64,000 nt of DNA. Origin: Mesostigma viride (taxonomy: Eukaryota; Streptophyta; Mesostigmatophyceae; Mesostigmatales; Mesostigmataceae). The position numbers were made by a program, and so were the translations under genes. This document shows, one piece after another, positions 1-9,928 of the stretch. Location of the stretch: positions 2,210,874 to 2,274,873 of the forward strand of contig RPFO01000188.1 of the NCBI GenBank assembly GCA_009746045.1, read 5' to 3'. Every line of letters begins with the position of its first letter. Position 1 is the stretch's first letter. The notes under the pieces were generated by a model, which saw nothing but the letters and a program-made list of their open reading frames with translations, did not search any database and was not told the DNA's origin.

Positions 1-1
1 G

Positions 2-532
2 TTCGCCGGCGAGGAGGAGGACGAGTACCTCGACGAACCCGATGATGGCTACACTGACCAGGGTGTCAACGCGATCGACGCTAGCAAGGCGCGGTGCTTC
101 ATGTGCAGTGAAGTGGGACACCTCAAGCGCGACTGCCCCAAGCTCCGGGGCAAGCACGCCAGTCGTGGGGCGGGGGATATGGAATCCGGCGTTCGCTTCT
201 CTGGTCCAGCCTTCGGCAGTCGCCCCGACTCCTCCGGCCCCCGGGACCGACCCCGCAACGCGGGTGAGCGTGCGGCTCGCCTGCAGCATGCCAGACAGGT
301 CCCGACTCAGTACCAGCAGCCGCGACCGCCCGCGACCAGCTCTACCAAGGGCGTGTTGCGCGCGGTTAACGAGATTGAGGCGCGGCGACAGTCCTCCTCT
401 TCCGGCCAGACGCATGCCGTGGCTGGCTACGAGTACGACGACGAGGAGGAGGCTGACGAAGAGGAGGAGGGGGGGGAAGAGGGCGGGCGGTCGGGCGAGG
501 CGGCCTCCCGTCCCACCGCTCCTCGGGAGTAG
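2..532 (+). pseudogene. Gag C-terminal part (zinc knuckle)
   Basis: Open from the window edge to a stop at 530-532. A CCHC zinc knuckle (C-x2-C-x4-H-x4-C) lies at 95-136, followed by a basic, proline- and serine-rich tail and a run of acidic residues near the end. The knuckle binds the element's RNA during packaging. The protein is incomplete at its N-terminus because the window starts inside it. Pol begins a few bases downstream in another frame, so Gag and Pol would be joined by frameshifting or made separately. Confidence 0.8.
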
Positions 533-537
533 TAGCC

Positions 538-1290
538 TTGCCCGTGGGCTTGGGCCCCGGGGTAGAGGATAGGGTAGAAAAATCAGATGGTAGTCCTGAC
601 GCGGAGTCAATTAGGGTAGAGGTAGTCGTCAACAACGTGGCTTCAGACGCGTCCACCCAACCGGCGGCGCGTGCATCTCAAGGGGGCTCGCGACATTTGT
701 TTCTCTTCAGTGGACGGTTACTGGTTCCTCCCACCGTCCTTGATCCGTATTTGAAGGAGAAAACGGTCATGGACGTGAAGTTTCTGGTCGACACCGGTGC
801 CTCCACGTCCTTGTGCATGGCCCTGGTCAACGAGGCCCTGGTGCGTCGGCTGGGCCTGGTCCCACGACCACACACCACGGCAGTGTATGTCACCTATTCG
901 GACGACCGGCGACACCAATCGCCGGGCCTAGCAGACATCAAGGGTGTGCTGCAGGGCACGCCGGTGGACCTAGTGGCGACTATTGCTCCGCTGGGCGCTG
1001 CAGACATCATCATTGGGGTGGACTGGTTGGACAAGCAGGATGTGGACATCAGCGTACGCCGACGGGTAGTTTGGTTTCCTGACGGTTCCTTTTGGTGCCC
1101 CGACAGTGAGTATAGAGCACAGGCCGCCGAGGTCCATAACATTACACACGAGCGCTCGGCGGACGGGCCTCGACCAGCGTCCCAGATCCTGATGAGTAGC
1201 AAGACGCTGGCGCGCCAACTTCGGAAGGGCAAGGAGTATGCGATGTACCGAATAGACCTGGACAGCACTCAGGCCATGCTCAACGAGATT
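538..1290 (+). pseudogene. Pol: retropepsin (aspartic protease) segment
   Basis: Frame 1 of the broken Pol. The active-site motif DTGAS is encoded from 790, and the hydrophobic motif IIIGVDWL lies about 75 residues later. This pair is typical of gypsy-type retropepsins, which cleave the Gag-Pol precursor. No ATG marks the start (first codon after the Gag stop region is TTG). The sense frame leaves frame 1 at about 1290 and continues in frame 2, consistent with a single-base indel. Confidence 0.8.
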
Positions 1291-2350
1291 GGTGTTGGCT
1301 TCACCCCGGCCGGACGAGCTGGCGCGGTTCAACGCCGTCCTGGAGAAGCGCGCTACTCTCTTCGCGGATCGCACACCCCAGTTCCCTCCCAATCGATCGG
1401 TGCTACACCGTATCCAGGTCCAGGAGGGGTCCGGACCGACAGCGTCTCCCATGTATCGCATGGGCCCAGTCGAGCTGGTGGAGCTCAAGAAGATCCTCAT
1501 TTCGCTGCTCGATGCCGGCCTCATTGAGCCCAGCAACAGCCCCTTCTCAGCGGGCGTGCTGCTCGTTCCCAAGCCAGGGGGCAAGTGGCGTTTGGTGACT
1601 GACTACCGGAAGCTGAACGCCATCACTGTCAAGTCCCGATACCCCCTACCGAGGATCGACGACATCTTCAACCGTGTCCAAGGGGCTACATGTTTCACCG
1701 TCATTGACTGTGCGGACGGGTTTTGGCAGCTGCGCATCGCGCCAGAAGACTGCCACAAGACCGCGTTCGCCACGCCCTTCGGTCACTACCAGTTTCGGGT
1801 GGCGGCAATGGGGCTGTGTAATTCGCCTGCGTCCTTCCAGATGCTGATGAACGACATCCTCCGTCCGGTGATGGGCACGGCCCACCTGCCGCAGGTCTCC
1901 AAGGATCTGACGGACCCGCAGAAGGGGGCGCGCCCGCCCTGGACCTACAAGCGCACGTGCGCGCTGGCGTACCTGGACGACATCCTGGTGTACTCCAAGA
2001 CGTTCGAGGAGCACCTGGAGGATGTTGATGCAGTGCTTCAGATCATGGAAGACGAGCACCTGTCGGCGCGGAAGGCCAAGGTGCGCGCCGGCCGCTGTGT
2101 GCCATTTCTGGGCCATACCCTGTCTGCGGACGGCATCGCGACTGACCCGGAGAAGATCGAGGCCGTACAGCAATGGCCGGTCCCCACGGACGTGAAAGGG
2201 GTGCGCAGTTTCCTGGGGTTGGCATCCTACTACCGGCGGTTCATTCCGAGGTTTGCCACCATCGCCGCCCCGATCAACGCTCTCCTCAAGAAGGGTACCC
2301 AGTTCCTCAGGGCTGAGCAGACTGTGCCAACAGGCCTTCGAGGCACTTAA
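1289..2350 (+). pseudogene. Pol: reverse transcriptase segment
   Basis: Frame 2 segment with the RT finger and palm blocks: LLVPKPGGKWRLVTDYRKLN, an FTVIDCADGFWQL block with the first catalytic Asp, and YLDD at about 1970-1981. The thumb and connection end in SFLGLASYYRRFIPRF. Between the NDILRP block and YLDD there is an extra stretch of about 25 residues (roughly 1870-1965) that gypsy RTs normally lack. The end is frameshifted (sense moves to frame 3 near 2310) and is interrupted at 2350 by the TTAA element. Coding resumes at 4625. Confidence 0.88.
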
Positions 2351-4620
2351 GGGGACGCGGCGCGCCGAATTTTTTCCGCGCCAAAAAATTCGCGGTGCCA
2401 GCCGTACCGTGAAAAGTGGGTGCACGGTGCGCGCACCCCTTGCGGAAGTGGCCATGGCGACTGCGTCTAGGCGAAACTAGCAATGTAAGGCTAGAGAAAT
2501 GCCAAAAAAATGATCGAATGTTGAAGACGATGATTTAATGATGTTGGTTTGTGGCGGCAAGTAGCTGATTTACAATATCGCTGCTTTCTTTTACTGCCAT
2601 CGGCATGGGGGGTAAATTGCATTTTTTCGTCGCGCGGAATAAAATAGAATTCGTGATAGCGGCTGTAAATTCGCAGTTTTGGGGGGCTTTTTGACCGAGA
2701 AGGATGAATTCGTATCGGTATCATTGAATTCCAGACCGAACTGGTGCTTTTTGCTACATTTTCGGCCATTCTCGGTAAGTAATTCGTCAGGCCTCCGCAA
2801 TGCATGTCGGAACCTTCCATGGAAGAACGGCCGTTGTTGCGCGCCTGGGCGGGGGATCTGCGAGGTCAAGGTATAGATTTGTCGCGAATGTTCTGTGCTA
2901 TCAGTTCTTTCTTCTATGAGCTCATCGTTCGAAGTTTTTTCCGTTCTTTTTGGGCAGTTTCCGCCAGCTAGCTCGCCGTTGCTTGCCGTGGTGTTGTCGA
3001 ATACCTGGCAGCTTTAGATTGTTTTCGTTGATGTCGTGGTCAAGGCCGCTTCAGTCGAAGCCTATTGCTTCTCGGGAAGGTTTAAGGTATTTCATGAAAC
3101 GTGTTCTGGCAAGGATGTTGTGCGTATGGAAGCTTCTAGTTTTGTGAGAGTGACGCACCCTCTCTTCGCAGCGGCATCACAGCGCTCATGCGCTGGAGGC
3201 CCGCCAATGGTTTCTTTCCATTTTATCGTGCAGGGGAGGAAGTGTTTTACTGACGATCATGTTGGAGATATTGCATTTGTGTGACTGCATGTAGATAGCT
3301 GCCACCATTGGTTTATTTGAGCTTTCCCTTGTTATGATGATGTGAAAAGACTGCAATGTGCTGAGCCAACCATGGTTGACATGGTTGACTGCATGCAAGC
3401 TTTGCATGCCATGATCTCCTTGGTTCCTTGCCCTCCATCGTTCCAGTTTGTTGCCCATCTCAGGTAGGGCAGTTAAGGAGTCGCTGCAGTGTTGATTAGC
3501 TTGGTTGGCATGAACCTTAACACTCTAACCTGGGAGAAACATAGAAAATGCTGATTAGGCATTTTAGTGCCATCATCATTATTGCTATTCACATGCTTAT
3601 AAGTCTGGCCATGCTCGAGGGACGGTGAAGGGGTATGAGGTGTGTGGCCACCCATTTGTATTTCATAACATATTCAGCATGTATTTGATGCATGTTGGAT
3701 GGCATGCAAAGTGTAATTGTGTTTCCTTGGTTACTGAGTGGCCCTTAGCGCCTTGTCAGGTGGTCGTCTAGGAAACCCATCAGTGCGTGCCACAGTGACC
3801 CCCGACCTTGAGCATGTGTCGTCATCAGTGAGCAAGAGTTAGAGGTGCTTTTGGTCATAGATTTGCTGAGTTCTTGGCATGAAGTTTAGAAGGTAACCTT
3901 GGGTTGAGTATAGTGTATGCTCTCTTGGCATGTATGCCTAGCGATCGTGTTGCTATGCTTGCGCTGGCAAGGTTGGCCATGCCGAGGGCAGGTGAGGGCA
4001 GATGAGGTGCCTAGGCGTTTGCTTATGTTTTGTGATCGAGTAGGGCATGCTTTCAGGCTCTTTGGATGGAAAACATCATGCCTAAGTGGCCTTGTACAAA
4101 GAAAAACCTTCTTTAGCGGTCGTGAGAGTGGCATCTGCCAAACGCAATAACTTGAGCTAGGGTTGTCCGATTGACCTCAAACTTGGACCGTGGCTGGGAC
4201 CACCCGTGCCGAAATTTAATAGTGCTTTTTGGCTTGATCTGACAAGTTTATGAATTGTTTTATATTTTAAAGTGAAAAAAATCGCGTTTTTGGCGCCACG
4301 GGCTATTTTTTGAACGGCGGTGTCCATATGCCCCATGTAAGTTGCTGTTTGCGATGTGCCTGGAAGCAACTATGCGGCTTGTGCTTTTTGGGTCAACCTG
4401 TTTTGTGGATTGGCTGGGGCATAACCAGCCCTAGTTAGCGTCTTTTGCTATTTATAGCGCATTATTGGCGTATATATGGGGGTAGTACCCCCCAAAAGTG
4501 CATGGACAACTCACTAGAGATGTTATTTAGTGCCCCCAATCATAACTTAGCATTGTGCAAATGAATTTCAAGTGATATTAGCATATGTCAATTTTGAGGG
4601 TTTTGAGGTGCCACATCCCC
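2351..4620. mobile_element. TTAA-flanked non-autonomous DNA transposon, copy A
   Basis: A 2270-bp insertion that cuts the chromovirus RT/RNase H junction. TTAA lies at both edges (2347-2350 and 4621-4624), and removing the insert plus one TTAA re-aligns the Pol frame across the gap. The ends are imperfect inverted repeats: GGGGACGCGGCGCGCC at the left, and GGGGATGTGGCACCTC reading inward from the right. A diverged relative in inverse orientation lies at 31779-34067. No transposase-like ORF is visible. TTAA target duplications are known for piggyBac- and Kolobok-type transposases, and I cannot choose between them. Confidence 0.85.
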
Positions 4621-5700
4621 TTAAGCGCCACCTCACCACAGCGCCGGTCCTCGTCTTGCCGGACCCGTCCCTCCCTTTTGTCGTGGCTACTGACGCCAGC
4701 AAGGTGGCCATCGGGGGTGTTCTCCTGCAGGACCAAGGCAAGGGCCTTCAGCCCATCGAGTACATCTCACGCACAATGATTCCGGCGGAGCGGAATTATC
4801 CAGTGCATCAGCAGGAAATCCTGGCAGTAGTCTACAGCTGCCACACGTGGCGTCATCATCTTCTGGGGGCCCAGTTTTCGGTGGCCATTAGTGAGCAAGG
4901 GGATCTCGACCCCCACCGCCTAGTGATCCACACCGACCACCGGCCGCTCACCCACCTCCTGGTGCAGCCCAACCTGACGCCCCGCCAAGCGCGGTGGATG
5001 GAGTACTTGTCGCAGTTTGCGCCGTTCAAGATCCAATATGTCAAGGGCGCGGACAACGTGGTACCCGACGCCCTCTCGCGACGGGCGGACTATTGGTTCT
5101 ACGAGGACATGGATGTGCTTCACACCACCTGCGTACCAGTGGCCGCCCCGGGGACCGCCTACGGCGTGGAGCCCCGGTCCCCCAGGGCCCGCCACCTGTT
5201 TCATCTTGGGCACACCACCAGTGATGACTTGTCACCCCTCCTGGATGAGTCGAGCGCCCACGAGGACGTGGACACCCCCGGGGAGGGGGAGGGGTCGCAT
5301 ACGCGCGTGCCCCTTAGTCATGTGGTGCCGCCCCAGGGAATTTTTCAGCTTCAGCCGATCGGCCCACCCACAGTCTTCTCAGAATTCGTCAACCAGGCGA
5401 GTACGGATGCGGAGGACCCGGCCGCGGACGCGTTCACAGTCACGTCGGACCTGGAGACGATGATCAGTCGTTTCACGGTCACGGAGGAAGCGGCGCTTGA
5501 AGCCATCCGGGCGCATCCCCAGCAGATGGGCGCCTTCCCTTGCAAGTTCCAGGACGGGCGCCTGTTCGTGAGTGTCCAGCCGGAGGAATGGCGGTTGTAT
5601 GTCCCTGAGCTTTGTAGGGCCGCCTTGCTTCACGAGCTCCATGATTCCCTTCTAGGCGGACATCAAGGAAGCCACCGCCTCCTTAATTCCCCGGGCCCGC
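4621..5700 (+). pseudogene. Pol: RNase H and integrase zinc-finger start
   Basis: Frame 3 continuation after the insertion. RNase H residues are visible in order: ATDASK (first Asp), HQQEILAV (Glu), HTDHRPLTHLL (Asp) and VPDALSRR (last Asp). A linker of about 150 residues follows. Then the His half of the integrase HHCC finger (LLHELHDSLLGGHQGSHR) appears near 5630-5680. The frame breaks again at about 5685-5720 before the Cys pair. An upstream in-frame stretch from 4572 belongs to the inserted DNA element, not to Pol. Confidence 0.85.
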
Positions 5701-5725
5701 AAGCATTTCTACTGGCCATGCAGGG

Positions 5726-6975
5726 ATGAAGGAGTATATGGAGACGTATGTGCGCCAGTGCCCCTCGTGCCAGATCATGAAGTCCAGGAACACGGGCTCT
5801 CAAGCCGTCCCTAAGACGCTGCCTGATCCTATGGGTCCTTGGGATTCTATCATGATGGACTTCATCGGCCCGTTTAAGAAGACGAAGAGCGGCAACAGCA
5901 TGGTCTTGGTGTTCGTGGACCGCCTGACGCGCATGTGTCACTTGGCCCCGTGTCCGGTCGACCTCACGGCGGAGGAGTGCGCCAAGATATACCTGACGCA
6001 CGTGTTTCGGTTTCACGGAGCTCAGCCGACAGTTCATCTCTGACCGCGACAAGCTCTTCACGGCCAAATTCTGGCAGGAGTTTTTCGAACGGCTGGGCAC
6101 CAAGGTGTCGCTGGGCACGGCTTACCACAGCTCGTCGTCGCACCTGGTGGAGCGGTTGAACCGCACCGTGCAAGAGACCATGCGACACTACACCGACACG
6201 GTGGGCAGCAATTGGGAAGAACTTCTGGGCTTGGTGGAGTTTTCCCTGAACAATGCCCCCCAGGCCGCCCATGGATTTACTCCCTTTTTCCTCAACTCCG
6301 GCCGACACCCTCTCACGCCGCTCGACTTGCTTATGAGCCCCGGATTTGGAGAGGATCAGGTCAAGCTGGACACCCTCCAGGGGGTTGAGCGGTTGCTGCA
6401 GCGGATGCACCAGGCGCATAACAGCGCAGTCCAGGGCTACCGCGCAGCGACAGAGCGGTATCTGGAGTGGACAGCCGGCAAGCGGGATCACCGGACGCCG
6501 CCCATCGAGGTGGGCGATTGGGTCCTGGTTGAGGGCCCGCAGATCGGACGATTTTCACACAAGGTGGAGAAGGAGCTGAAGACTAAGCTCCGTCCCATGT
6601 TCCTGGGTCCCTACAAGGTCCTCACCAAGTTTGACGATGTCATGTTCCAGGTGGACATTCCAGTGTCATGGAACCTCACGTCCAACCGTTTCCACCGTGA
6701 CCAGCTTAAGTTGTATCACCAGAACACCATCCAGGGCAGGGTCAATCCCCCAGCCCCGCTGGAGTTCAATCCGGACACGGGGGAACAGGAGGACGAGGTG
6801 GCATCGATCGTGGGACACCGGGATGTCAAACGGGGACGAGGGGTCCAGCGACAATACCGGGTGCGATGGCGATTTCGCACAGCATGAGTCTGAGGACTCC
6901 TGGCGCACCGCCACTGAGTTAGCTGGGTGCGCCCGCTTACTAGAGGCATATAAGAAGACGCACCAGTTGCGTTAG
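5726..6975 (+). pseudogene. Pol: integrase core, GPY motif and chromodomain
   Basis: The Cys pair VRQCPSCQ completes the integrase zinc finger. DD35E residues: Asp in MMDFIGPF, Asp in FISDRDKLF (about 6045) and Glu in HLVERLNRTVQ, with exactly 35 residues between the last two. The C-terminal part has the GPY module (RPMFLGPYKVL). It ends in a chromodomain (EVASIVGHRDVKRG, YRVRWR, then SEDSWRTATELAGCARLLEAY), which in chromoviruses steers integration to marked chromatin. Frame changes near 6035 and 6880 split it. The final stop is at 6973-6975. Confidence 0.85.
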
Positions 6976-7130
6976 CAGGCCACATCCGGTAGGGTGTAGT
7001 AGGGTGAGAGTGGTGTGTGAGCTGGGTACCAGGTACACGCCGACTAATGCCCTGGCATCTTGTGTGTGGGCTGTGCAGGGGGACGCCGCACATCATTCCG
7101 AAAAGCCATTTTTGTCCCCTGAAAATTACC
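6976..7130. other. Chromovirus 3' flank, LTR not resolved
   Basis: Non-coding sequence between the Pol stop and the satellite. A purine-rich stretch near 7075-7085 could be a polypurine tract, but there is no second LTR copy in the window to compare, so I do not call an LTR. Confidence 0.3.
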
Positions 7131-8300
7131 AGGAGATAGAATAATGGTCATTTTGGCCTCAAATTTGGCACCAAGGTGCCTAATCAGATATCTTATGATA
7201 CCATGTGGTCAAAAAAATTTTTGGGACTTGGCAGCATGGTAACATGGTGACATTTGCTAGCATAAAATACCGTATTTTCAGCACTTTCTGGCATGTATGC
7301 ATTTATAATGACATCAAATGAACTCAGTTGGGCCTGGAACTTTGCACATGCTCTAAATACATCCCATTCAGCATGTCCACAAAGTTTCAGGCTGGTTGGA
7401 TGACAAAATGGTGACAGATGCTAGCATAAATACCCCCAAAATGCAGTTTTTCATGTTTTTCCAAGGTTTTCATCACACATATGCATATATAATGACATCA
7501 AATGAACTCAGTTGGGCCTGGAACTTTGCACATGTTTTAAACACATCCCATGCAGTATGCCCACAAAGTTTCAGGCTTGTTGGATGACAAAATGGTGACA
7601 GATGCTAGCATAAATAACCCCAAAATGCAAATTTTCATGTTTTTCCAAGGGTTTCATCACATGATGCACATATATAATGACACCAAATGAACTCAGTTGG
7701 GCCTGGAACTTTGCACGTGTTCTAAACACATCCCATGCAGCATGCCCACAAAGTTTCAGGCTGGTTGGATGACAAACTGGTGACAAATGCTAGCATAAAT
7801 ACCCCAAAGTGCAGTTTTTGATGGTTTTCAAAGGGTTTCAACACATTAGCGCATGTATGATGACACCAAACGAACTCAGTTGGAGCTGGAACTTTGCATA
7901 TCTTTTAAAAACATCCCAAATAGCATTCCTACAAAGTTTCAGACTGGTTGGATAACAAACTGGTGACAAATGCTGGCATAAATACTACTAGCATAAAATG
8001 CAGTTTTTCATGGTTTTTTAAGGGTTCCAACACATGGGGGCATATATCAATGAACTCAGTCAAGCCTAGAACTTTGCACAGCTCATAAAAACATCTATGT
8101 TAACTGCCCACAAGAAATTCAGACTGTTTGCATGACAAATAGGTGACAGATGCTAGCAAACATAGCACAAAAAATGCAGACACTAGTAATTGTTTTTCAA
8201 GGGTTTCATCACATAGTTGCATGTCGATCATTCCAGTTTGGGATAACTAGTCAGGTTCCAAACAACACATCTACATTACATATTATGTGACATTGCAGGA
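7130..8300. repeat. About 185-bp tandem satellite (diverged copies)
   Basis: Five to six copies, recognised by AAATGAACTCAGTTGGGCC at about 7316, 7498 and 7685, and diverged forms near 7868 and 8048. Each is followed by a CAAAGTTTCAGG block and a GGTGACA-GATGCTAGCATAAAT block. The order of conserved blocks matches the repeat in the arms at 8536-9732, so the two look like distant sister satellites. The copies decay toward 8300. No genes are seen here. Confidence 0.8.
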
Positions 8301-8397
8301 ACGCAAACTTTGGGGCACACACCCATGATACAACGTCAACATGTACATCAATAACACACATGTAACTTAGCTAATCATCATCATAAAAAGCACACCT

Positions 8398-8535
8398 TCC
8401 CAACCCACCAACCCACCCACCCACCCACCCACCCACCCACCCACCACCCACCCACCCACCCCCCACCCACCCACCCACCCACCCACCCACCCACCCACCC
8501 ACCCACCCACCCACCCACCCACCCACCCACCCACC
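8398..8535. repeat. (CCCA)n microsatellite
   Basis: About 140 bases of CCCA/ACCC repeats with a few interruptions. It abuts the outer end of the left inverted arm. The right arm also ends against a short CCCA run (15590-15610). Confidence 0.95.
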
Positions 8536-9732
8536 TGAGGGGATTCATAGGTGTTTGCTCAATTTCACAAGTCTTCAAATGAGTAAAAAAAAAATCTTTC
8601 AGATCTGAGGGTACCTAAAGCTGGACTGTTGCAGGCAGCATGTAGACCATGAAAATAGACCACCCACGAAAATTGGGCTCATTCTGAGCTCAAATGGTGA
8701 CATGTGACAGCAGACATGTGTTTTCGTCATTTCCCCCCTTTACTTACATGAAACAAATATGAATAGTGGACAAATGAACTCATTTCAGGCTGGATTCTTG
8801 CAGGCAGCATCTAGACCATGAAAATAGACCACCCACAAAAATTGGGCTCATTCTGAGCTCAAATGGTGACATGTGACAGCATACATGTGCAGTTTTTCGT
8901 CATTTTCCCCCTTTTCTTACATGAAACAAATATGAATAGTGAACAAATGAACTCATTTCAGGCTGGATTCTTGCAGGCAGCATCTAAACCATGAAAATAG
9001 ACCACCCACAAAAATTGGGCTCATTCTGAGCTCAAATGGTGACATGTGACAGCATACATGTGCAGTTTTTCGTCATTTTCCCCCTTTTCTTACATGAAAC
9101 AAATATGAATAGTGGACAAATGAACTCATTTCAGGCTGGATTCTTGCAGGCAGCATCTAGACCATGAAAATAGACCACCCACAAAAATTGGGCTCATTCT
9201 GAGCTCAAATGGTGACATGTGACAGCATACATGTGCAGTTTTTCGTCATTTTCCCCCTTTTCTGACATGAAACAAATATGAATAGTGAACAAATGAACTC
9301 ATATCAGGCTGGATTCTTGCAGGCAGCATTTATACCATGAAAATAGACCACCCACAAAAATTGGGCTCATTCTGAGCTCAAATGGTGACATGTGACAGCA
9401 TACATGTGCAGTTTTTCGTCATTTTCCCCCTTTTCTTACATGAAACAAATATGAATAGTGAACAAATGAACTCATTTCAGGCTGGATTCTTGCAAGCAGC
9501 ATCTAGACCATGAAAATAGACCACCCACAAAAATTGGGCTCATTCTGAGCTCAAATGGTGACATGTGACAGCATACATGTGCAGTTTTTCGTCATTTTCA
9601 CATGTATTCTTCAAAAAACAAATAGGAATCATGATCAAATGAACTCATATCAAGCTGGATTCTTGCAAGCAACATTTAGACCATGAAACTGGACCACCTA
9701 CAAAAATTGGGCTCATTCTGAGCTCAAATGGT
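8536..9732 (+). repeat. Left inverted arm, about 172-bp tandem repeats
   Basis: About seven copies, each with ATGAAAATAGACCACCCAC, then GGGCTCATTCTGAGCTCAAA, GGTGACATGTGACAGCATAC and AAATGAACTCATTTCAGGC. Copies start near 8648, 8818, 8990, 9162, 9337, 9508 and 9680. The inner copies are nearly identical and the outermost and innermost have diverged. Confidence 0.92.
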
Positions 9733-9928
9733 AAGGCATCATCCAAGGACTAGCTAGGATCTACGGGTGTCATTGGCATGGCACAGCTCTGGGCTGACAG
9801 TTCTGACATGCACCTCTTTCTTAACAGTCCATCATGAATATACAATAAGTATGTACTAAGACATCAGCTTATGTAAGCACATCACAGCTGTCTCACTTAA
9901 TAATACTTCAGTTTCATTTAGTCAAAGC

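Larger units (their letters stand above)
2..6975 (+). mobile_element. Ty3/gypsy chromovirus, decayed, split by a DNA element
   Basis: Internal region of an LTR retrotransposon. In order: Gag zinc knuckle, retropepsin, reverse transcriptase, RNase H, integrase with zinc finger and DD35E core, GPY motif and a C-terminal chromodomain. This order (integrase after RNase H, chromodomain last) defines Ty3/gypsy chromoviruses. The reading frame changes at about 1290, 2310, 5690, 6035 and 6880, so the copy cannot make a full polyprotein. Positions 2351-4620 are a later insertion. The 5' LTR and most of Gag lie before the window. I could not fix a 3' LTR after 6975. Seen directly: motifs and frames. 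Inferred: the copy is inactive. Confidence 0.9.

Noticed and set aside
2591-2869. Short ORFs shared between the two TTAA elements (also near 33693-33881)
   Set aside because: The similar peptide stretches follow from DNA similarity of the two copies, occur in more than one frame, and have no transposase motif.
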